From Clostridiales bacterium (GTDB lineage Bacteria > Bacillota > Desulfitobacteriia > Desulfitobacteriales > Desulfitobacteriaceae), in contig DAHVVW010000002.1 in NCBI GenBank assembly GCA_027357125.1, positions 1 to 21,355 of the forward strand: 21,355 bases of DNA, given 5' to 3'. This document shows, one piece after another, positions 15,637 through 21,355 of this stretch. Under the pieces are notes generated by a model. That model had not been told where the DNA came from. It ran no database searches and worked only from the letters and a program-made list of their open reading frames with translations. The first letter of the stretch is position 1. Every line of letters begins with the position of its first letter. The position numbers and the translations under genes were made by a program.

Positions 15637-16209
15637 ATGACAGGAGAATTGCCGGTAATTCAAGAGGCAAGCCTGGATCCGGATTTTAAAAGGTTGGTTG
15701 AATCGTTTTCCGGTGCCCAAAATATTAATGCCTGCATTCAGTGTGGTACCTGCTCCGGTTCTTGCTCTTTCAGTGAGAGTATGAAGCATACCCCGCGCCG
15801 GCTCCTGGAGATGGTGCGGGCAGGCATGCGGGAAGAAGTGCTGAACAGTGACACTTACTGGTACTGCACTTCCTGTTACTACTGTACTGTACGTTGCCCC
15901 CGGGGCATTAACCTGACCGAAGTCATGTACGCCCTCAAACATGTGGCCATAGCCGTGAACAAGGACAAAAACGCCGTCTTTTATGACTGTTTCAATTCTG
16001 TTCTGCAAAGTTACGGCAGACTCTATGAAAACGGGTTGCTTTTAAAGCTGGCTCTGAAGACGGATCCCCTGATGCTGGTTGCTTACGGTCCTCTCGGGGT
16101 GAAAATGTTCCTCAAGGGCAAACTGAATATTTTGCCCAGCCGGGTACGGGCCCTCTCCGACATCAGGCAACTCTACGATAAGGTTGGGGAAATGGAGGAA
16201 AAGATATGA
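15637..16209 (+). CDS. hdrC: Heterodisulfide reductase subunit C-like Fe-S protein
   Basis: The 190-residue soluble ferredoxin-like subunit carries electrons between HdrA and HdrB. Two [4Fe-4S] motifs are complete: C33, C36, C39, C43 (ACIQCGTCSGSC) and C77, C80, C83, C87 (YCTSCYYCTVRCP). The following helical region (LTEVMYALKHVA) is typical of HdrC. It has no membrane helix, so it belongs to the cytoplasmic HdrABC type rather than the membrane HdrDE type. The start was chosen from the ribosome binding site and the sigma-54 promoter; an alternative ATG is 6 nt upstream. The stop overlaps the hdrB ATG by 4 nt. Confidence 0.94.
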   Translation: MTGELPVIQEASLDPDFKRLVESFSGAQNINACIQCGTCSGSCSFSESMKHTPRRLLEMVRAGMREEVLNSDTYWYCTSCYYCTVRCPRGINLTEVMYALKHVAIAVNKDKNAVFYDCFNSVLQSYGRLYENGLLLKLALKTDPLMLVAYGPLGVKMFLKGKLNILPSRVRALSDIRQLYDKVGEMEEKI

Positions 16210-17084
16210 CTTATGCCTACTATCCGGGCTGCTCCCTCCATGCCACGGCCCGCGAATATGATGAGTCGACCAGGGCGGTATTTGAAAATCTGGGGATAGG
16301 TCTGCGGGAAATCGAGGATTGGAACTGCTGCGGGGCCACAGCGCTGCCTTCGACAAGTTACCTTTTCTCTCTCGTGGTCCCTACCCGTAACCTCGCCTTG
16401 GCCGAAGAACAGGGACAGGATGTGGCTGTGGCCTGTAATTCCTGTTTTGTCACTTTGCGCCGGGCCAAATCTGTTTATGAAGACAATCCCGTCTGGAGAG
16501 CCAAAATTAAAGAAGCCATGGGCGTTATCGGCAAGGATTTTGAGGCCCGTATCCAGATTAAACATATCCTGGATATTGTCGTCAATGACGTCGGTCTGGA
16601 AACCATTGCGGCTACGGTTCGCAATCCTTTGCACGGATTAAAGGTAGTCCCTTATTATGGCTGCCAGATTGCCCGGCCGAAAAACGAATTTGCTCATCCG
16701 GAACTGCCCACCGAGATGGATCGCTTATTAGATGTGCTGGGAGCGGAAGTTTTGCGCTATGACCATAAGACAAAATGTTGTGGTGGCGCTTTGATGACAA
16801 CCAAGCCTGAAGCTGCTCTGGAACTGGAAAGGGATCTTCTCGGCGAAGCCGCAGAGCGGGGCGCGGAGGCCATAGCGGTCAGTTGCCCGCTCTGTCAGTT
16901 CAACCTGGATGCTTACCAGGATAAAGTGAATAAACGGTTCCAAACGAATTACAACATTCCCGTTATCTATTTCACCCAACTTCTGGGCGTCGCGCAGGGA
17001 ATATCACCCAAGAAGCTGGGCCTGAAGCGGAACCTGGTTTCGATCAAAGGCTTGATGCAAAAGTATGTCGGGGAGGTGATTTGA
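16206..17084 (+). CDS. hdrB: Heterodisulfide reductase subunit B-like protein with two CCG domains
   Basis: The 292-residue catalytic subunit would reduce or form a disulfide at noncubane [4Fe-4S] clusters. Both cysteine-rich (CCG) domains are complete. The first has C9 (YYPGCSL), C41-C42 (NCCGA) and C77/C80 (ACNSC). The second has C153 (YYGCQ), C191-C192 (KCCGG) and C227/C230 (SCPLC). In methanogens the substrate is the CoM-S-S-CoB heterodisulfide; bacteria lack those thiols, so the substrate here is unknown. The ATG overlaps the hdrC stop, and the stop overlaps the next ATG by one base (TGATG), so translation is coupled throughout. Confidence 0.95.
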   Translation: MTYAYYPGCSLHATAREYDESTRAVFENLGIGLREIEDWNCCGATALPSTSYLFSLVVPTRNLALAEEQGQDVAVACNSCFVTLRRAKSVYEDNPVWRAKIKEAMGVIGKDFEARIQIKHILDIVVNDVGLETIAATVRNPLHGLKVVPYYGCQIARPKNEFAHPELPTEMDRLLDVLGAEVLRYDHKTKCCGGALMTTKPEAALELERDLLGEAAERGAEAIAVSCPLCQFNLDAYQDKVNKRFQTNYNIPVIYFTQLLGVAQGISPKKLGLKRNLVSIKGLMQKYVGEVI

Positions 17085-20000
17085 TGGCAGCGGAGGTCAG
17101 GACCGGAGTCTATGTCTGCCATTGTGGCACAAATATTGCCGATAAGGTTGATGTTGAGGCTGTGAGCAAATTTGCCGGAACTCTGCCGGGCGTAACCGTC
17201 AGCCGTGATTACAAATACATGTGCTCTGAACCGGGTCAGGAACTGATCAAAAAAGATATTAAAGAACTGGGGGTCAACAGGGTGGTTGTCGCTTCCTGTT
17301 CTCCCCGGATGCACGAACCGACCTTTCGCCGCGCGCTCACTTCGGCAGGGCTTAATGGTTATCTCTTTGAGATGTCCAACATCCGGGAACAGGTTTCCTG
17401 GGTGACCAGAAATCCTCTCCAGGCCACGCTCAAGGCTAAATCCCTCATCTCCGGGGCTGTGCGCAAAGTCCGGTACAACCAGCCTCTGGAAGAAAGGTAT
17501 GTCCCGGTCAATCCTAACGTGCTGGTCGTGGGAGGCGGTGTGGCCGGCTTGGAAGCCGCCCTGAAGATCGCCGGATCGGGGAACCAAGTCTTCCTGGTGG
17601 AACGGGAGGCCTCCCTGGGCGGCAATATGGCCAAATTTGACAAGACTTTCCCCACCCTGGATTGTGCCGCCTGTATTCTGACCCCGAAAATGGTCGAAGC
17701 CGGCCAGCATGAAAATGTCAAGCTCCTGACTTACAGTGAAGTGGTTCAAGTGGACGGCTTCATTGGCAACTTCCAGGTCAAGGTCCGGAAAAAAGCCCGT
17801 TATATCGATATTAACAAATGTACCGGATGTGGTGATTGCGAGCAGGTCTGTCCCGTGAATACCGTGGACAGCTTTAATGAAGGACTGGCTGGACGCAAAG
17901 CAGTTTATAAAGAATTCCCCCAGGCGGTCCCCAATGTCTACCAGATCACGAAAACAGGGATAGCCCCCTGCCGGGTAACCTGTCCGGCCGGCGTTAACGT
18001 CCAGGGGTATCTGGCCTTAACCCGCCAAGGCAAATTTGGCGAAGCTCTGGCTTTGGTGCGGGAGGCTATGCCCATCCCGGCTGTCTGTGGCCGGGTTTGT
18101 TTCCACCCCTGTGAAGGGGAATGCCGGCGCGGCGAAATCGATCAGCCTGTCGCCATCAGTGCGGTCAAGCGCTTTTTGGCCGATCAGGAAGCGAACAAGG
18201 GAAAAACTGCACCTCCTGCCGCTGCGGTTGCAAAAAGCGGCCGGAAAGTGGCGGTTGTCGGTTCGGGTCCGGCCGGTTTGGGCGCTGCCTATTATTTGAC
18301 CAAAGCGGGGCACGAAGTGGTCATTCTGGAAGGGAAAGCGGAACCAGGCGGACTGCTGCGTTACGGTATCCCGGAATACCGTCTGCCCAAGAGTGTCCTG
18401 CGTCAGGAAATAGAGCATATCGTCCAGAGCGGCGTGACCATCCGTACCAACGAACGACTCGGCCGGGATTTTACGCTGACCAATTTGCAGGCAGAATATG
18501 ACGCCGTCTTTTTGGCTTTAGGAACCGCCCGGGAACAAACCCTGGAGATCGCAGGCGAGAACCTGCCCGGAGTTCAGGGCGGTCTGGAGTTTTTGGAAGC
18601 GGCCAATAATCAGCCGGATCTGAAACTGCAAGGTAGGGTATTGGTGATTGGAGGCGGCAACGCCGCCGTGGACGCTGCCCGCACAGCCCTGCGTCTAGGG
18701 GCCGAAAACGTGGAAATAGTCTATAGGCGAACACGCACAGAGATGCCGGCTTTTGCCGAAGAAGTCCTGGAGGCGGAACGGGAAGGCGTGAAATTCCGTT
18801 TCTTGACCGCTCCCGTCCGGATAGTGGACCAAAAAGGACGGGCCAAGGCTTTGGAATGCCAGGCCAGGCAGTTGGGAGAAGTTGATGCCGGCGGGCGCCG
18901 GCAAAGTCTGCCGGTTGCCGGTTCTAATTTCCTGCTGGCAGCGGATTTGATCATTGTCGCGGCCGGCCAGAAGGTAGAACTTCCCGCCTCCCTGGTGGGA
19001 AGTATCGCTGTTGCCGACCGGGGTACCGTTGAGGTCAATGAACATTTTCTCACGAACATCGAGGGAGTTTTTGCCGGCGGCGACCTGGTGAGCGGTCCCT
19101 CCAGCATGGTGGAAGCGATCGCGACCGGCAAGGAAGCGGCCCGGATGATCGATGCCTATGTGCGCGGCCAAACTTTACCGGCCCGGGAAAACAGACCCCG
19201 GCCTGTCAAAGAATCGGTAAGCGGTGAGGAGTTCTATAAGGCTGCCCGCCATGAACCTGCCCACCTAGCCGTGGAAAAGCGGCGCAGTCTGAGTGCTGAG
19301 GTTTCGGCAACCTTGAGTGAAGTGGATGTCGTGGACGAAGCCAAGCGCTGTCTGGACTGCGGTGTCTGTTCCGAGTGCCTGGAGTGTGTCAAAGTGTGCC
19401 AGGCGCAGGCTATTGATCACCAAATGCAGGATGAATATGTCGATCTGGAAGTGGGCTCCATCATCCTGGCTACCGGATTCGAAATCCTTGATCCCAGTGC
19501 CGGGGTGCAATGGGGCTATGGACGCTTTCCCAACGTCCTGACCGGTCTGCAGTTTGAACGTCTCACCAACGCTTCCGGGCCCACCTCGGGCCGGATTGTC
19601 ACGGAGGATGGCCGGGAACCGCAAGCCGTAGCCATTTTGCACTGTATTGGCAGCCGGGACAAGAATTACAAAGAATACTGCTCCCGCGTCTGCTGCATGG
19701 CCAGCTTAAAATTTGCCCATCTGGTCAAGGACAAGACCAAAGCCAAAGTTTATGAATTCTATATCGACATGCGAGCCTATGGTAAACAGTATGAAGAATT
19801 TTACAACCGGGTCCAGGACGAGGGTGTGAATTTCATCCGGGGCAAAGGGGCCGAAGTCCTGGAAAAAGACGGCCACTTACTCGTCCGGGCCGAGGATACC
19901 CTGCTGGGTGCCTTCCGCGAGATCCCTGTCGATATGGTTGTTCTCAACACCGCGCTCACTCCCCGCTCCGATGCCGACGCAGTGGCCCGCCTCTTTACGA

Positions 20001-20425
20001 TCCAGCGCAGTGCCGACGGCTTCTTCCTGGAATCCCATCCTAAGCTGGAACCGGTCAAAACAGCGACAGACGGCATCTACCTGGCCGGTACGTGCCAGGG
20101 ACCGAAAGATATCCCCGACACCGTGGCTCAGGCGGCTGGAGCGGCAGCAGAAGCTTTAGAAAAAATAGCCGCCGGCCAGGTGCGGGTTTCCCCGATCACC
20201 GCTTACTGCCTGGAGGAGCTTTGTTCCGGCTGTAAAACCTGTATTCCCCTCTGTCCCTATAACGCCATTACCTTCTCGGAAGAGAAAAAAGTGGCCCTCT
20301 ACAATGAAGCGCTCTGCAAAGGCTGTGGTACCTGTGTGGCCTCCTGTCCCTCCGGGGCGGCTCACATGCGCAATTTTGAAGAGGAGCAGATGCTGGAGAT
20401 TATCGAGGGGGTGTGTGCTCTATGA
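17084..20425 (+). CDS. hdrA: HdrA with internal GltD/NfnB-like FAD-NAD(P)H module (1113 residues)
   Basis: Flavin subunit at the centre of the Hdr complex, where electron bifurcation occurs in characterised HdrA proteins. Order: HdrA N-terminal domain (1-140, with YMCSEPGQ and SCSPRMHEP); first FAD Rossmann motif VLVVGGGVAGLEAA (146-159); ferredoxin motif C246, C249, C252, C256. An inserted module follows (about 290-778). It contains the GltD-type N-terminal Fe-S cysteines C296, C300, C335, C339, C343, C347; a second FAD motif VAVVGSGPAGLGAA (389-402); an NAD(P) motif VIGGGNAAVDAA with IVYRR (521-549); GGDL (665-668); and six cysteines C756-C772. HdrA then resumes (ILATGF; C854, C866, C870, C871) and ends in two [4Fe-4S] motifs, C1047-C1057 and C1078-C1088. 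Ordinary HdrA has about 650 residues. ATG 17084 is preferred over TTG 17081 because GGAGG is 7 nt upstream. The base composition is visibly GC-richer than the 5' half of the window. Confidence 0.93.
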   Translation: MAAEVRTGVYVCHCGTNIADKVDVEAVSKFAGTLPGVTVSRDYKYMCSEPGQELIKKDIKELGVNRVVVASCSPRMHEPTFRRALTSAGLNGYLFEMSNIREQVSWVTRNPLQATLKAKSLISGAVRKVRYNQPLEERYVPVNPNVLVVGGGVAGLEAALKIAGSGNQVFLVEREASLGGNMAKFDKTFPTLDCAACILTPKMVEAGQHENVKLLTYSEVVQVDGFIGNFQVKVRKKARYIDINKCTGCGDCEQVCPVNTVDSFNEGLAGRKAVYKEFPQAVPNVYQITKTGIAPCRVTCPAGVNVQGYLALTRQGKFGEALALVREAMPIPAVCGRVCFHPCEGECRRGEIDQPVAISAVKRFLADQEANKGKTAPPAAAVAKSGRKVAVVGSGPAGLGAAYYLTKAGHEVVILEGKAEPGGLLRYGIPEYRLPKSVLRQEIEHIVQSGVTIRTNERLGRDFTLTNLQAEYDAVFLALGTAREQTLEIAGENLPGVQGGLEFLEAANNQPDLKLQGRVLVIGGGNAAVDAARTALRLGAENVEIVYRRTRTEMPAFAEEVLEAEREGVKFRFLTAPVRIVDQKGRAKALECQARQLGEVDAGGRRQSLPVAGSNFLLAADLIIVAAGQKVELPASLVGSIAVADRGTVEVNEHFLTNIEGVFAGGDLVSGPSSMVEAIATGKEAARMIDAYVRGQTLPARENRPRPVKESVSGEEFYKAARHEPAHLAVEKRRSLSAEVSATLSEVDVVDEAKRCLDCGVCSECLECVKVCQAQAIDHQMQDEYVDLEVGSIILATGFEILDPSAGVQWGYGRFPNVLTGLQFERLTNASGPTSGRIVTEDGREPQAVAILHCIGSRDKNYKEYCSRVCCMASLKFAHLVKDKTKAKVYEFYIDMRAYGKQYEEFYNRVQDEGVNFIRGKGAEVLEKDGHLLVRAEDTLLGAFREIPVDMVVLNTALTPRSDADAVARLFTIQRSADGFFLESHPKLEPVKTATDGIYLAGTCQGPKDIPDTVAQAAGAAAEALEKIAAGQVRVSPITAYCLEELCSGCKTCIPLCPYNAITFSEEKKVALYNEALCKGCGTCVASCPSGAAHMRNFEEEQMLEIIEGVCAL

Positions 20426-20925
20426 GTGAACTTACGACTGAATTTACGGGTGAATATGAGCCTATAATCGCCGGGTTTTTGTGCAACTGGTGTGCTTATA
20501 CGGCCGCCGACCTGGCCGGGATCGCCCGGATCAAATACCCGGACAATATCCGGATCATCCGGGTTATGTGCACCGGCAGGGTAGAACCGACCTTTGTCCT
20601 CAAAGCCCTGTCCTCCGGAGCAGATGCCGTACTGGTGGCAGGTTGCCATCCGGGTGGCTGCCATTACCAGGAAGGCAATTACAAAGCCTATAAACGCACA
20701 CTCTTACTCCAGAAAATGCTCCCCCAATTCGGGATTGAAAGTGAACGCTTCCGGTTGGAGTTTATCGCCAGCAGCGAAGGGGAGAAATTCGCCCGCGTGG
20801 TGGGAGACATGGTGGCGAAAATCAAAGAGTTAGGCCCCCTGTCCGGAGCAAGAGCCCGGATCGCCGCTCTGGACGGCTTGTTCGCTCAGGAAGATCTGGC
20901 GGAAGGAGGGACAAACAATGGCTGA
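20422..20925 (+). CDS. mvhD: MvhD-like [2Fe-2S] electron-transfer subunit
   Basis: The 167-residue protein links a hydrogenase (or another donor enzyme) to HdrA in Hdr-Mvh complexes. The conserved cysteines C21, C24 (FLCNWCAYT), C50 (RVMCTGR), C75 and C80 (AGCHPGGCHY) are all present. The family sequence RVEPTFVLKAL is also intact. ATG 20422 overlaps the hdrA stop by 4 nt (ATGA), with AGGGGG about 10 nt upstream; an in-frame GTG at 20413 lacks proper spacing. A separate mvhD shows this HdrA is not the HdrA-MvhD fusion type. The gene overlaps the next by 8 nt. Confidence 0.94.
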   Translation: MSELTTEFTGEYEPIIAGFLCNWCAYTAADLAGIARIKYPDNIRIIRVMCTGRVEPTFVLKALSSGADAVLVAGCHPGGCHYQEGNYKAYKRTLLLQKMLPQFGIESERFRLEFIASSEGEKFARVVGDMVAKIKELGPLSGARARIAALDGLFAQEDLAEGGTNNG

Positions 20926-21355
20926 TAAGTTGAAATTTGCTTTCTACTGGAACGCCAGCTGCGGCGGCTGCGAGATCGCTATCCTGGATATTAACGAAAA
21001 GATCCTCGACGTTGCCGCTCTGGCCGACATCGTTCTCTGGCCGGTCGCCCTTGATTTTAAATACCACCATATTCGGGCCCTCCCCGACGGGGCTATTGAT
21101 ATCAGTTTTATCAACGGTTCAATCCGCAACTCGGAACAAAAAGAGATTGTGGAGTTGCTCAGGCAGAAGAGCAAGGCTGTGGTGGCTTTCGGTTCCTGCG
21201 CCCATTTGGGCGGGATCCCGGCCCTGGCTGATTTGCGCAGCCGCCCGGTCACCACCTTCCATTCCCTCTCCATGGGTGCTGGAGCGGCGGCCGCAAGCTC
21301 AGCGGCCGCCACCATATCCATGCCCTCTGCCGCTGTCTCGGCTGTCACCGCGGTG
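20918..21355 (+). CDS. mvhG: MvhG-like [NiFe]-hydrogenase small subunit, partial at window edge
   Basis: I translated this frame directly; it has no stop before the window end (146 codons). The N-terminus is typical of the non-F420-reducing hydrogenase small subunit/Complex I 20-kDa family: FAFYWNASCGGCEIAILD with C15 and C18 for the proximal [4Fe-4S] cluster, and a third ligand C94 in AFGSCAHLGGIPALADL. The remaining ligands and the usual distal-cluster cysteines would lie beyond the edge. GGAAGGAGGG is 8 nt before ATG. In Mvh it passes electrons from the large subunit to MvhD. From about residue 116 the sequence becomes Ala/Ser-rich and no longer resembles the family, which usually continues with a region leading to VNPEG-type motifs. 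This could be real divergence, an insertion or sequence error. The large subunit is not in the window. Confidence 0.85.
   Translation, partial: MADKLKFAFYWNASCGGCEIAILDINEKILDVAALADIVLWPVALDFKYHHIRALPDGAIDISFINGSIRNSEQKEIVELLRQKSKAVVAFGSCAHLGGIPALADLRSRPVTTFHSLSMGAGAAAASSAAATISMPSAAVSAVTAV
21263..21355 (+). other. Low-complexity Ala/Ser-coding segment at the right edge
   Basis: The last 31 codons of the MvhG-like frame encode mostly Ala, Ser, Met, Thr and Val. The segment contains two copies of the 8-mer GCGGCCGC (21287-21294 and 21302-21309) 15 bp apart. It stands out against the normal protein sequence before it. Neither other forward frame restores a recognisable hydrogenase sequence. Confidence 0.55.

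Noticed and set aside
16967..17749. Antisense 260-codon open frame opposite hdrB/hdrA
   Set aside because: It is a mirror frame of a GC-rich coding region. No family motif is seen, and the sense strand carries clear HdrB and HdrA motifs.
21287..21309. Two NotI-type octamers, considered as cloning-vector or adaptor contamination
   Set aside because: The surrounding bases do not match a vector sequence that I can recognise, and GCGGCCGC arises readily in Ala-rich GC-rich coding. I kept it only as an oddity to check, not as contamination.
20944..21348. Antisense frame opposite the MvhG-like gene
   Set aside because: It is an Ala-rich mirror frame with no recognisable domain. The sense frame has a ribosome binding site and the CGGC and GSCAHLGG cluster motifs.

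Overview
The window looks like a chromosomal segment of an anaerobic, spore-lineage Firmicute, most likely Clostridia of the Peptococcaceae/Desulfitobacterium type. This rests on Gram-positive style ribosome binding sites (GGAGG), a tepA-ftsK/spoIIIE neighbourhood, an LnrJK/LnrLMN-like two-component/ABC module, and a bacterial heterodisulfide-reductase (Hdr) operon. The genus is an inference. No rRNA, tRNA, CRISPR array or insertion sequence was seen.

Layout. Positions 1-12.04 kb are entirely on the minus strand. In transcription order from 12.04 kb down: a 51-residue basic protein and topoisomerase III (topB); a NarL-type histidine kinase and response regulator; a strong intrinsic terminator; a three-gene ABC-2 exporter (ATPase and two permeases); an Fe-S uracil-DNA glycosylase; a TepA-like ClpP-fold protease; a membrane-anchored CapA-family protein; and an FtsK/SpoIIIE DNA translocase cut by the left edge. 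A 121-bp divergent region at 12.04-12.16 kb separates these from the plus-strand half, which starts with an ABC-F ATPase and a sigma-54 enhancer-binding protein (EBP).

The most interesting part is 13.86-21.36 kb. The EBP has an N-terminal cysteine-bearing V4R-like sensor domain. Its gene is followed by an intrinsic terminator, then a near-consensus sigma-54 (-24/-12) promoter, then a tightly coupled operon: hdrC, hdrB, a 1113-residue HdrA, mvhD and an MvhG-like hydrogenase small subunit that runs off the right edge. This HdrA carries a complete GltD/NfnB-like FAD/NAD(P)H module spliced into it, directly after its first ferredoxin motif. The proposed system is an electron-bifurcating or confurcating Hdr-hydrogenase complex with two FADs and a possible extra NAD(P)H port, transcribed under sigma-54 control by a neighbouring, possibly thiol-redox-sensing, activator.

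Main uncertainties: the partner hydrogenase large subunit is outside the window, the disulfide substrate is unknown, and the last ~30 codons of the MvhG-like gene are Ala/Ser-rich and unlike the family.
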